Source: Comamonadaceae bacterium
Lineage (GTDB): Bacteria > Pseudomonadota > Gammaproteobacteria > Burkholderiales > Burkholderiaceae_C
Direction of reading: 5' to 3'
NCBI GenBank assembly: GCA_027488985.1
Contig: JAIYAR010000013.1
Coordinates: 407,190-471,189, forward strand
Length of the DNA: 64,000 nucleotides
Each line of letters starts with the position of its first letter. Position 1 is the first letter of the stretch. The position numbers and the translations under genes were made by a program. Positions 36,490 to 44,550 of this stretch are shown here, piece after piece. A model generated the notes under the pieces. The model was not told the origin of the DNA and did not search any database. It saw only the letters and a list, made by a program, of their open reading frames with translations.

Positions 36490-37326
36490 ATGGCTTGCGC
36501 AATTTTTCCCGGCTGGAGGATTCGCTTAATTGATATGCCCTTGGCGGCCGCTCTGGCCGTGGGTGCAGTCTGCAGTCAGGCGGAGTGTTCCCGGCCCATC
36601 GTAGTGCCGGCAGCCCCTACGGGCTTTAACGTCAAGGTTGCGGATGAGCAGGTCTCCGGTGTCTACCCTGATTGGCTGCGCGAAGTGGGCCGCAGGGCGG
36701 GCTGCCAGATCCAGTTCCCGGTGGTACCTCGGGCCCGGGCAGATTCGATGACGTTTGTGTCCGGCCAGGCAGACATGCTGATACCGGCTTCACAAAACCA
36801 GGAACGCGACCAGAAAGCCCAGTTCGTGCATCTGGTTAACCTCACTCCCACCCTCATCACGCTCAGCACCGCGCCGGTACCGCCCAAAGACTTGTACACG
36901 CTGGAAGGCCGCTCCAAACTGCGTGCAGCTTTAGTGCGCAGCTATAGCTGGGGCAATGAATACGACACACTGGTGCGCAAGCTGGCGGTCGACAACCGGG
37001 TGGATTTTGTGAACGACCTGGAAACCGTAGGCCGTATGCTCCGTGCGGGCCGGGTGGACTTCACCATCCTGCCACCCACACTGCTTCACTCAGCCCTGCA
37101 AGCCAGCCCGGACGGAGTGCAAAGCGGCGAGTTCCGGTTCAGCCCCCTCGCGGGTTTGCCCAAGTCCCGCGTCGGGGCTTACATGTCGCGCCAGACCCTC
37201 AGCCCGTCGGACACGGACCTGTTGAGCACGGCCATGGTGAAAAGCGCACGTGATGGCAGCCTTCGCGCAGCGTTTGAAAAGTACTATCCGCCCGAAGTGG
37301 TGGCCGCCGACGTAAGCAACAACTAA
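36490..37326 (+). CDS. Periplasmic solute-binding-like protein (family 3 type)
   Basis: A protein of 278 residues if started at ATG 36490, with an N-terminal hydrophobic signal segment (MPLAAALAVGAVCSQAEC). The mature part has GVYPDWLREVGRRAGCQIQFPVVPRARA and VDFTILPPTLLHSAL, the outline of type II amino-acid-binding proteins. It is diverged, has no permease genes nearby, and resembles the orphan binding-like proteins common in Comamonadaceae; the gene at 45781 is a distant relative in type. ATG 36535 is an alternative start. Confidence 0.75.
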   Translation: MACAIFPGWRIRLIDMPLAAALAVGAVCSQAECSRPIVVPAAPTGFNVKVADEQVSGVYPDWLREVGRRAGCQIQFPVVPRARADSMTFVSGQADMLIPASQNQERDQKAQFVHLVNLTPTLITLSTAPVPPKDLYTLEGRSKLRAALVRSYSWGNEYDTLVRKLAVDNRVDFVNDLETVGRMLRAGRVDFTILPPTLLHSALQASPDGVQSGEFRFSPLAGLPKSRVGAYMSRQTLSPSDTDLLSTAMVKSARDGSLRAAFEKYYPPEVVAADVSNN

Positions 37327-37432
37327 AAAAAGTTATAAAAACTTACCCCAAGCGCCTGTGGGCTGTTGTGTGGATAAGCGTGTTTACAAGCCGCGAAATC
37401 CGCGCCGGCATTGGGTTTGACAAGCACGCCTA
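37326..37432 (+). repeat. DnaA-box element, copy 1
   Basis: An A-rich start (AAAAAAAGTTATAAAA), then ACTTACCCC, 19 bp, the perfect DnaA-box sequence TGTGGATAA (37369-37377), 3 bp, TGTTTACAA (37381-37389), then AGCCGCGAAATCCGCGCCGG and a T-rich end. Confidence 0.85.
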
Positions 37433-37573
37433 AAAAACAGGCAGTGGAAAAGCCATCGCTCAAGGGCACGAAAAGCTGTGTTAAGCGGCCCGTACACGAC
37501 GGCGAAATGGCGCGGGCAATGCAAGTCGGTTAACCTCGCCGCCTCACACAATGAACACCTACAGGACTTTTCG

Positions 37574-37822
37574 ATGAAAAAACTCAACGTCACCATCAAG
37601 CTGGAAATGTCGGTACCGGACGACTGGTCTCTGGTCGAAACCTCAGAAGGCACCCCGGTGCTGAGCCTGCCCGACGGCCAGTTTCTGGATATCGCCATCG
37701 AACCCCTGTTTGCCGCTGACCCGGAAGACACCTGGAGCAGCACCGAAAGCGAAGACGAGCTGAACGACATTCTCGACATGGTCGAGAGCGAAGAAGTCAG
37801 CTACGAATTTGTGACGCATTAA
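37574..37822 (+). CDS. Small acidic hypothetical protein
   Basis: An 82-residue frame, MKKLNVTIKLEMSVPDDWSL then two strand-like segments and a strongly acidic C-terminus (many Glu/Asp from residue 52). No membrane or signal segment. Compact size and acidity suggest a small protein-binding factor, but no family is recognised. It lies just after the first DnaA-box element. Confidence 0.65.
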   Translation: MKKLNVTIKLEMSVPDDWSLVETSEGTPVLSLPDGQFLDIAIEPLFAADPEDTWSSTESEDELNDILDMVESEEVSYEFVTH

Positions 37823-37860
37823 GCACGCAAGATCCACTGCACACGCGCGCTCCATCCGCG

Positions 37861-38502
37861 ATGACACCACCGGACCATAGCCCCTCGGCCGAACGCAACA
37901 AGCACCCCATCCTCGAGGTGCTGCAATCCATGTTGCCGCCCAATGGGCGGGCGCTGGAGATCGCATCGGGTACCGGGCAGCATGTGGTGTGGTTTGCCCA
38001 ACACTTGCCGCAGTGGATCTGGCAGCCGACCGAGGTACACCGAGGCGCGCTCTACAACATTGAAGTGCGCGCCAGCGAGGCGGATCTCGCAAATGTAGAA
38101 ATCGCACAGCAGCTGGATGTATGCCAGGAGCCCTGGTTTGGGCCGGACTCCGAGCTGGCCGGGCCTTATGACCTGATGTTGTGTATCAATATGCTGCATA
38201 TCGCACCCTGGGCCTCCTGCGGCGCGCTCATGCGGGGAGCAGCGCAGCATTTGGCCGACGAGGGCGTGCTGGTGACCTACGGACCCTACTTTGAGTCCGG
38301 GGTGTCTCCAACCGCCAGCAACATTGAGTTTGATGGCAGTCTTCGGGCCCATGACCCGAGCTACGGCATCCGTGAGCTTGCCGACGTGGAGGCCGAGGCG
38401 GCACGAGCCGGCCTCAGACTGAAAGCCCGCCACGAAATGCCGGCCAACAATCTGCTGCTGGTGTGGGGTCTTACAGACCCAGCGCGTCGTACACCCGGAT
38501 AG
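37861..38502 (+). CDS. DUF938 methyltransferase-like protein
   Basis: A 213-residue protein with the SAM-binding motif ALEIASGTGQHVVWFAQHLP, QPTEV and MLCINMLHIAPWASCGALMRG, as in DUF938 proteins, a class I methyltransferase-like family of unknown substrate. The gene end overlaps the convergent exonuclease gene by 32 bp. Confidence 0.87.
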   Translation: MTPPDHSPSAERNKHPILEVLQSMLPPNGRALEIASGTGQHVVWFAQHLPQWIWQPTEVHRGALYNIEVRASEADLANVEIAQQLDVCQEPWFGPDSELAGPYDLMLCINMLHIAPWASCGALMRGAAQHLADEGVLVTYGPYFESGVSPTASNIEFDGSLRAHDPSYGIRELADVEAEAARAGLRLKARHEMPANNLLLVWGLTDPARRTPG

Positions 38503-39088
38503 CGGCATACGCGTCATTGGCGGCATAGACCAGCTGCGCCTCTGTCAGGCGCGGTGCCGCCCAGTTGCTGGTAGCCGCCTTCTTGCTCTTGATGAACCGC
38601 TGGCTGAACAAGACCGCCACCGCGCCTTTGACCCCCATGTCCTTGCGGTAGCCCCGCTCGCGGAACACGTGGTTCAACTCCAGTACGCCCACCGGCTCTA
38701 CCCCCAGTTTGTGCAGAATGCGTTTTCGGTCATCCCCCAAGCCAAAACCTGCTTTCACCACGCCGGGCAAGGCCATCAACTGCGCAGCCACCGCCCTGCA
38801 TTCCGGGTCAAGCAGCTGGAACACCCAGGCACGCTGGGGGGTGGAGAGCTGCAGCACGTGGGGACCGTCAGACGCCTCGCCCACTTTGAAGGTGGGTTTG
38901 GACTCGGTGTCGAAGCCCCACGCGCGGGCAGAGCGCAGCTCCTCTAGCGCCGCCAGCGCCTGCGGGCCGGTGCTGGCCAGCGTGATGCGGTCCAGCCCCA
39001 AGCGGCCGAATTCGGGCAGCAGGGCAATGGCGTCTTTGTCGGGGGTGGGATGCTGTTCGCGGGGGTGATGTTGCATGGGGCGTATCAT
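38471..39088 (-). CDS. 3'-5' exonuclease, RNase D/DEDD type
   Basis: About 205 residues. The DEDD motifs are visible: AWGFDTESKPTF (first Asp-x-Glu), LLDPECRAVAAQL and the following VVKAGFGLGDDRKRIL (second Asp), and the C-terminal VYAANDAYAAIRVYD (Tyr-x3-Asp). It resembles the small plant-WRN-like and RNase D catalytic domains and lacks the HRDC domains of RNase D. ATG 39088 or ATG 39076 may be the start. It overlaps DUF938 tail to tail. Confidence 0.87.
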   Translation of the reverse strand: MIRPMQHHPREQHPTPDKDAIALLPEFGRLGLDRITLASTGPQALAALEELRSARAWGFDTESKPTFKVGEASDGPHVLQLSTPQRAWVFQLLDPECRAVAAQLMALPGVVKAGFGLGDDRKRILHKLGVEPVGVLELNHVFRERGYRKDMGVKGAVAVLFSQRFIKSKKAATSNWAAPRLTEAQLVYAANDAYAAIRVYDALGL

Positions 39089-39162
39089 CGCCCACCCGCC
39101 ACCTGTTGGCCTCAATGACCTGCCGGCTGTCATTCAGCCGCTGCTCGCTCCAGGATCTCCTC

Positions 39163-39489
39163 ATGAAAAAAACATTCCCCCTTCAGGTTGAAGGCAAGCA
39201 CCCCGACCGCCTGCTGGACGCGACCAAACACGAAATCCGCAAATACATGAAGCGCGAACGCAACCGTGCTTTGCCCGAAGGCGTGGACTTCTGGGACTTT
39301 GACTGCCGCTTCGGTGCAAGCGAGCAGGACGCCGTGGTGGCCCACTCTGCCGAACTGATCGGCCTGGTGGATGCCATCGCCAAAGAGGGCGGCAAGCAGT
39401 TCTACATCGAGATTCTGGCCAAACACGGCGTGCGCAAGCCGCGCGATCCGGCAGCCGGCTCGACGATTGCCAACTTCCTGGAAGAGTGA
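39163..39489 (+). CDS. DUF6172-like small protein
   Basis: A 108-residue basic protein beginning MKKTFPLQVEGKHPDRLLDA, with KHEIRKYMKRERNRALPEG and an HGVRKPRDPAAGSTIANFLEE end. I associate this with DUF6172, a family of unknown role. AGGA precedes the ATG by about 8 nt. The frame is open further upstream, but the family N-terminus starts here. Confidence 0.75.
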   Translation: MKKTFPLQVEGKHPDRLLDATKHEIRKYMKRERNRALPEGVDFWDFDCRFGASEQDAVVAHSAELIGLVDAIAKEGGKQFYIEILAKHGVRKPRDPAAGSTIANFLEE

Positions 39490-39534
39490 TTTCCGGCTAG
39501 CACAAACCAGCCACTGATTGAGTGCGCGCTGGGC

Positions 39535-39653
39535 AAAAAAAGTTGAAAAAAACTTACCCCTGACGCATGTGGACTGCACTGTGGATAAGCGTGTTCACAA
39601 AGCCCGCAAACCGCACCAGCCTTGGCTCCGGACGCGATGCACAAACTTTAGGC
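39535..39653 (+). repeat. DnaA-box element, copy 2
   Basis: A-rich start, ACTTACCCC, 19 bp, TGTGGATAA (39580-39588), 3 bp, TGTTCACAA (39592-39600), then a GC-rich tail and ACTTTAGGC. The rest of the 211-bp gap 39490-39700 holds no gene. Confidence 0.85.
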
Positions 39654-39700
39654 ACTCAGGTGGACTCGCCTTATCGGCCCTGATTTCTGTGCTAGCCCCC

Positions 39701-41257
39701 TCAGCCCCCGGCCAATAATGCGCGGCCTTTGCCGGCTGCCTTGGCGGCATACAAAGCGCGGTCAGCGGCGAGCATCAAGGTCTTCATATCAGTGCCATGC
39801 CGGGTGAACATCGCGATGCCGATGCTGACCCCGAGCGGCGTATGGACCCCGGGATAAGGGCCTGAAAGCACCTCCACGAGCCGGTCTGCGCTTTGCATGG
39901 CGGCGTCGGCGTTCACATCGGCAAGAAGAATGATGAACTCATCGCCTCCTATTCGGGCAGCCACATCCGAGCCCCGAATGGTTTGAGCGATGCGCTGTGC
40001 CACCATTTTGAGCACCTCGTCCCCTTTGGAGTGCCCGAGGTGGTCATTGACCGCCTTGAAACCATCAAGATCCAGGGCCAGCAAAGCCAGTTCATTGTCC
40101 TTGCGCAGTGCCATGGCCATGCTGCGCTGCGCGAGCTCATCGAACAAGAGCCGGTTGGGCAGTTCGGTCAGCGCATCGTGCTGGGCAAAGAACTTGACTT
40201 GGCGCATGGCATCCGCCGCATGAAGCATCGCAGCGCCAACTGCTTGCGCTTCCTGGAGTTCCAGGGTGGGCAAGGTGATGTCTTCTCCGCGCCCCAATGC
40301 AATCGCGGCCTCATTGAGCTCATCAACTGAAGACAGCACGCGCAGACTGGCCCTGCGCGCCAGCCAGAGCCCCAGCACCAACGCGGCCAGCAAGCCTGCC
40401 ATTACCTGTGCGAGCTGCATGAGCAGTTCTTTGTGCAACTCTGCCTTGGGGGCGCCGCTCACCACGGTCCACCCCCAGAGCGGAGATGTGCTGAACGCAG
40501 TAAATACCGGAATATTCTCTTTGGTGACCGACTCCATGAAACCGGTGTTCCGCTGCGCAAGCATGTTCACCAGCTCGGGCACTGCTTTTTGCCCGACAAA
40601 CCGTTCAGACTCTCTGGATCGCCCCACGATCGTTCGCGTACTGTCCAGCACCGCCACCAGCCACCCTTCCTGAACCTTGTGACGCCCAATGATGCTGTTG
40701 ATACGCTCCGGAAGGAGGCCGATGTTCAAGCTGTAAATCACCTTGCCGTTTGACACCACAGGTACCCCCATGGCAATGATGTAAGCCTTGGTGGTCACAC
40801 CGGTGAACATGTCCGTCAATACGGTGGTCTGCTCATCAAACACACGAAGTAATTGGGCTGGCGTGCCTGAGGTGGGCAACTTGGCCCCATACGGCAGCAA
40901 GGTGTTGAGCACTTGCCTGCCGTCGCGGTCCGTGAGTATGTAATTCAGGACAGAGCCAGAGCCCAAGGCTTGGGTAGCACGCAGATAAAAGCCCTGCAAA
41001 TTGCCGCTCCTGAGCTCGGGCGCGGTAGCCAGCGTTTTGAGTGCGGACTCAATGGCGGCCATTTCGCGCTCCAGATCAGACTGAATCGCCCGTGCCACCA
41101 ACACCGTTTGCTGCTCCACGCTCTCACGTTGCAGGCGGTAATTGGCGTAAGCGACCAGCATCCCCACGATAGCCGTGGGCAAGACGCTGAACACCACGAG
41201 CATTCGCAAGGCACGCCGCAGCGACACACTGCGGCGGACGCGTATCCGGTTTGGCAT
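39701..41257 (-). CDS. Cache-domain diguanylate cyclase
   Basis: A 518-residue inner-membrane protein: a basic N-terminus, membrane helix (about 16-38), a periplasmic double-Cache sensor (about 40-285), a second helix (about 287-310), a short HAMP-like linker and a GGDEF domain with the canonical GGDEF at 437-441 and IGIAMF further on. It should make cyclic di-GMP in response to a periplasmic small ligand. The upstream gap contains two DnaA-box elements. Confidence 0.93.
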   Translation of the reverse strand: MPNRIRVRRSVSLRRALRMLVVFSVLPTAIVGMLVAYANYRLQRESVEQQTVLVARAIQSDLEREMAAIESALKTLATAPELRSGNLQGFYLRATQALGSGSVLNYILTDRDGRQVLNTLLPYGAKLPTSGTPAQLLRVFDEQTTVLTDMFTGVTTKAYIIAMGVPVVSNGKVIYSLNIGLLPERINSIIGRHKVQEGWLVAVLDSTRTIVGRSRESERFVGQKAVPELVNMLAQRNTGFMESVTKENIPVFTAFSTSPLWGWTVVSGAPKAELHKELLMQLAQVMAGLLAALVLGLWLARRASLRVLSSVDELNEAAIALGRGEDITLPTLELQEAQAVGAAMLHAADAMRQVKFFAQHDALTELPNRLLFDELAQRSMAMALRKDNELALLALDLDGFKAVNDHLGHSKGDEVLKMVAQRIAQTIRGSDVAARIGGDEFIILLADVNADAAMQSADRLVEVLSGPYPGVHTPLGVSIGIAMFTRHGTDMKTLMLAADRALYAAKAAGKGRALLAGG

Positions 41258-41333
41258 GTTGAACCTGCCTCTGTAGTTGTTGAACCTTCCCCGATGTCAC
41301 TATGGCAGAAGGACCGATTTGAAACAACCAGAG

Positions 41334-41443
41334 GCAAAAAAACTTACCCCATTCCCGTGTGGGCCACGCTGTGGATAACACGAGGCACAAGCCGCGAAAT
41401 CCGCGCCGGTATTGGGCTGCGACACGATGCCTAAGTTTTAAGC
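41334..41443 (+). repeat. DnaA-box element, copy 3
   Basis: AAAAAAACTTACCCC, 19 bp, TGTGGATAA (41370-41378), 3 bp, a degenerate second box GAGGCACAA, then GCCGCGAAATCCGCGCCGGT as in copy 1, and CTAAGTTTTAAGC. Confidence 0.85.
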
Positions 41444-41554
41444 AAATTCACACCTCTTCAAAATCAAAAATCTGTGTTTTGTCAATGAGGGAAAGTTTTG
41501 TGTTAGCACTTTTTGAAATTCGGTATAGCTGAAGAAAACGACTTCAGACTGCAC

Positions 41555-41640
41555 CGCATTACCCCCGCAAACTGTGTGTCACTTTGTGGATAACTATGTT
41601 TACAAGCCCCAAAACCCGCACCAACAGGGGCTTTGCAGGT
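41555..41640 (+). repeat. DnaA-box element, copy 4
   Basis: The most diverged copy: GCATTACCCC, 19 bp, TGTGGATAA (41585-41593), 3 bp, TGTTTACAA (41597-41605), then AGCCCCAAAACCCGCACCAA. Confidence 0.8.
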
Positions 41641-41725
41641 GGTGCCTGTAAAGTAGCCACTGCGGGAACCATTGCCGCTTTCACCGACTCTACCCACGCT
41701 GTCACTTTTACAACCTGCAACACCT

Positions 41726-42361
41726 ATGTCCATGACGTCTTTGCCTGCTGCCTGCCCCACCACTTCTGATCGCAATCGCCTGCGCCTCCTGGCCCTGCCC
41801 GTGACGCTGGCCTTGGGCAGCTTGGCAGCGTGCGGCAAGCAGGAAGAAGCCGGCAACAAGCCCGCCGGGAAATCAGCTGCCGTTCCTCCTGCGCAGGCGT
41901 ACGAAAAGATTGCTGCTCAAGGCAAGGGCTTCACTGTGGGGGCCATGATGGCCGCCAACCCTGCGTATGTGCTCTTTGACCCCCAGTGCCCCCACTGTGG
42001 CCATTTGTGGCAGTCCTCTCAGGCCCTGTTGCCGAAGGTAAAGTTTGTATGGATCCCGGTGTCGTTTCTCAATGGAAAGAGCGCGCCTCAAGGGGCGGCC
42101 ATCCTTGGCGCATCCAACCCTGCCGAGTTCATGACCGCCCACGAAACGTCCTTGCTCGCGGGCAGCGGTGGTGCACCATTGCCCTCCTCGGTTTCGCCGG
42201 AAGCAGAAGCCATCATCAAGGCCAATACCGAGCTGTTCAATGCGCTGTCTGTGGAATCAGTCCCCTACGTGGTGGCCAAAAACATCCAATCCGGTCAGGT
42301 GGTCACGCATGCGGGGGCCATGGACACGGCCGGATTGGCCGCATTGTTGGGTGTGAACTAA
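41726..42361 (+). CDS. DsbG/DsbC-like thioredoxin-fold lipoprotein
   Basis: A 211-residue protein with a signal peptide ending in the lipobox SLAAC, so it is probably lipid-anchored in the periplasm. The redox motif C-P-H-C lies in VLFDPQCPHCGHLW and the cis-Pro loop in SVPYVVAK. This is the catalytic half of DsbG/DsbC proteins; the N-terminal dimerisation domain is much shorter. It probably reshuffles or reduces periplasmic disulfides. Confidence 0.87.
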   Translation: MSMTSLPAACPTTSDRNRLRLLALPVTLALGSLAACGKQEEAGNKPAGKSAAVPPAQAYEKIAAQGKGFTVGAMMAANPAYVLFDPQCPHCGHLWQSSQALLPKVKFVWIPVSFLNGKSAPQGAAILGASNPAEFMTAHETSLLAGSGGAPLPSSVSPEAEAIIKANTELFNALSVESVPYVVAKNIQSGQVVTHAGAMDTAGLAALLGVN

Positions 42362-42379
42362 ACACCCGCAACACGCCTG

Positions 42380-43054
42380 CTACAGCACTGCATAACGGCC
42401 GGGACGGTGGTTGACAGCAATAAACAGGTTCATCACCACCGCCGCCAGCACTGAGTAGGCCACGCGCACAGGGTCAACTACCGTGAGGGCGAGCAGCACG
42501 ATGGTGCAGTCCATGCCCATTTGCACCATGCCTGCGCGCCAGCCCCGTGAGCGCTGCAGGTACAGCGACACGATGGTGGCACCGCCCAGACTGGCACGGT
42601 GCCGCGCCAGAAACAAGCAACCCGACCCCAGAAGCAGGCCGCCCAGTACCGCGGCATAGGCGGGATGCAGCCGCTCAATGGCAAACAAACGTGGCGACCA
42701 TTCCGCCATGGCCGACAAGAACGTAATGGCCACAAAGGTTTTGAGGGTGAACTCGCGGCCCATGCGATGCCAGGCAAACCAGTAAAACGGCAGGTTGATC
42801 AAGAAGAACAGCTTGCCCAGGCTCACCCCGGTGGCGTAGTGCAGCACGAACGCGGCGCCTGCCGTGCCGCCGGTGAGCAAGCCGGCCTGCCCGAACAGGA
42901 TGAGGGCCAGGCTCACGAACAAAGTACCGGTAAAAATAGCCTGCGCATCCTCGAACAAGGTGTGATGCTGCACGTCACCTTGCAAAGCGGCGGGCAACTC
43001 AACGGGCCCGCTGGCGGGCTTGTCGGGGGGAGATAGAGGCATGGAAGAAGACAT
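42380..43054 (-). CDS. YitT family membrane protein
   Basis: A 224-residue protein with an N-terminal Pro-rich cytosolic part, then about five membrane helices, including LILFGQAGLLTGGTAGAAF, the signature glycine-rich helix of the YitT/DUF161 family. These have no settled function. It is convergent with the DsbG-like gene at 18 bp. Confidence 0.88.
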   Translation of the reverse strand: MSSSMPLSPPDKPASGPVELPAALQGDVQHHTLFEDAQAIFTGTLFVSLALILFGQAGLLTGGTAGAAFVLHYATGVSLGKLFFLINLPFYWFAWHRMGREFTLKTFVAITFLSAMAEWSPRLFAIERLHPAYAAVLGGLLLGSGCLFLARHRASLGGATIVSLYLQRSRGWRAGMVQMGMDCTIVLLALTVVDPVRVAYSVLAAVVMNLFIAVNHRPGRYAVL

Positions 43055-43111
43055 GAACCAGACAGAGCAAGCATTGTGCCGCTCGGCTGCTCATGGCGGT
43101 TGACGGGCTCC

Positions 43112-43951
43112 TTACCAGCTGGCCGGATCCACCTTGTAATACCCCTGCAACTCGACATACAGCGCAGCGTCATAGTCGCGCAATGCAGCGCCCTGTTCGA
43201 AAAACGCCTCTGAAACGACAGAGAAGAACTCAGCCGGGTCCTGGGCACCGTAATGGTCCAGCAGCAACTGCTGGTGCATAAAGGCTTCGCCCTGCAAGCG
43301 TTCAAAAGCAGCGCTCAGCACGGCCTTCCAGCGTTGGGGATTGTGATCGGCGTCACCCCGCAGTGGCAAGGGCGCGCCAATGGCCTGTCCGTTTTCCTGA
43401 TCCAGCTGGTGGGCAAACTCATGGATCACTACATTCCGGCCGTCTTGCGCATCGGCAGCGCCCTGCAGCACATCTTGCCAGGACAAGATGACTTGCCCTT
43501 CTGACCAGGACTCCCCGGCCAAGGTCTGCCGGCCTGCATGATGAACACCGGCTGCATCGGTGTAGCTGCGCTCCACTTGGAAAGCTGCGGGGTACACAAG
43601 GATCTGTCGCACCCCGGGGAAGTAATCGGCCGGCGCGCCCAGGGTACGGTTCAAGAGCAACAAACAGGCATGGGCCGCTATGACGACCCGCATCTCGTCA
43701 GTCACGCGCAAACCGTCACAACCGATAAAGGCTTTTTCCGCCACGAAGACCTGAATATGCCGCTTAAGCTGCAGCTGCAAATCCACGGGCAAACGGCCCA
43801 CCATAGGCACCCGTTTGCGCAAATGCTTGCGCCAAGCCGCAGGAAAAGGTTGCGCTTGCAGGCGGTTGCGCCGCCAACGCAGCCAGGAAGGGTAGGCCAG
43901 CAAGCCGGTCAACAGCACAAAGGCGGCAACACAAAATAGAAAAAAGGCCAC
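43112..43951 (-). CDS. mtfA: Zinc-dependent peptidase, MtfA family
   Basis: About 279 residues from GTG 43951 (TTG 43978 would add nine). A membrane anchor at the N-terminus (AFFLFCVAAFVLLTGLLAYP) precedes the gluzincin domain with the zinc site H-E-F-A-H in NVVIHEFAHQLDQENG and the later Glu in FFSVVSEAFFE. E. coli MtfA binds the Mlc repressor and is an aminopeptidase; the N-terminal anchor here is additional to that form. LVYPAAFQVE and SWQDVLQGA also match the family. Confidence 0.87.
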   Translation of the reverse strand: MAFFLFCVAAFVLLTGLLAYPSWLRWRRNRLQAQPFPAAWRKHLRKRVPMVGRLPVDLQLQLKRHIQVFVAEKAFIGCDGLRVTDEMRVVIAAHACLLLLNRTLGAPADYFPGVRQILVYPAAFQVERSYTDAAGVHHAGRQTLAGESWSEGQVILSWQDVLQGAADAQDGRNVVIHEFAHQLDQENGQAIGAPLPLRGDADHNPQRWKAVLSAAFERLQGEAFMHQQLLLDHYGAQDPAEFFSVVSEAFFEQGAALRDYDAALYVELQGYYKVDPASW

Positions 43952-44033
43952 AGGTCTCCCGTTAGCGGCATGGCACAAGCGCTGTAACTGGAGGCCCTGC
44001 GGCCTTTTTCAAGCGCCCTTAGGCGCGTAAACT

Positions 44034-44471
44034 TTAACGTGCTACCAGCACCGGAACGGGGCTTTGCGCAACCACCTTGGCGGCCACGCTGCCAAGCACC
44101 AAGCGCGCCACGCCGGAACGTCCATGCGAGCCGATCACGATCAGGTCTGCGCCCAGATCTTGGGCGCTTTGCACAATTCCGTTCACTGCGGTTACATCTT
44201 CCACCAGACGCACATCCAGAGGGACGGGGGATCCGTCGCGGCACAGGGCGTCCACATGCGCATGGGCTTGTGCCGCCAATTGCTGGCCGGCAGATGCATA
44301 CGCTTGCAAGCCGGCCGGGTTCATCTCGCCGATGCCGATGTAGGGATAGGGGTCCGACACATACAAGGCGGTGAGCCCGGCGCCATGGGTACGGGCGAGG
44401 TTCACCGCGAGTCGGGCCGCGTGCTCTGACGAGGCTGAGCCATCCGTAGCCAGCAGAATGTGTTTGAACAT
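44034..44471 (-). CDS. Universal stress protein (UspA family)
   Basis: A 145-residue single-domain Usp: MFKHILLATDGSASSEHAARLAV at the start and the ATP-binding GSHGRSGVARLVLGSVAAKVV near the end (G-2x-G-9x-G-S). GAGGAC precedes the ATG. It stands alone and probably binds ATP during stress; precise role unknown. Confidence 0.95.
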   Translation of the reverse strand: MFKHILLATDGSASSEHAARLAVNLARTHGAGLTALYVSDPYPYIGIGEMNPAGLQAYASAGQQLAAQAHAHVDALCRDGSPVPLDVRLVEDVTAVNGIVQSAQDLGADLIVIGSHGRSGVARLVLGSVAAKVVAQSPVPVLVAR

Positions 44472-44550
44472 GGTGTCCTCCTGTATTGAGATGCCACCAC
44501 TGTGCCCTCCTGCTACGCTACAACCCTTGACTTACATCATCTGCAGGACC

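Larger units (their letters stand above)
41258..41725. other. 468-bp gap with two DnaA-box elements and an AT-rich core
   Basis: No gene is seen. Copies 3 and 4 of the DnaA-box element occupy 41334-41443 and 41555-41640. Between them, 41450-41545 is distinctly AT-rich, with TTTTGAAATTCGGTATAGCT as a possible promoter for the DsbG-like gene. Short frames here look like noise. Confidence 0.6.

Noticed and set aside
37326-41640. The four DnaA-box elements as the chromosomal oriC
   Set aside because: No dnaA, dnaN, gyrB, rpmH or parAB genes are near, and the boxes are spread over 4.3 kb between genes.
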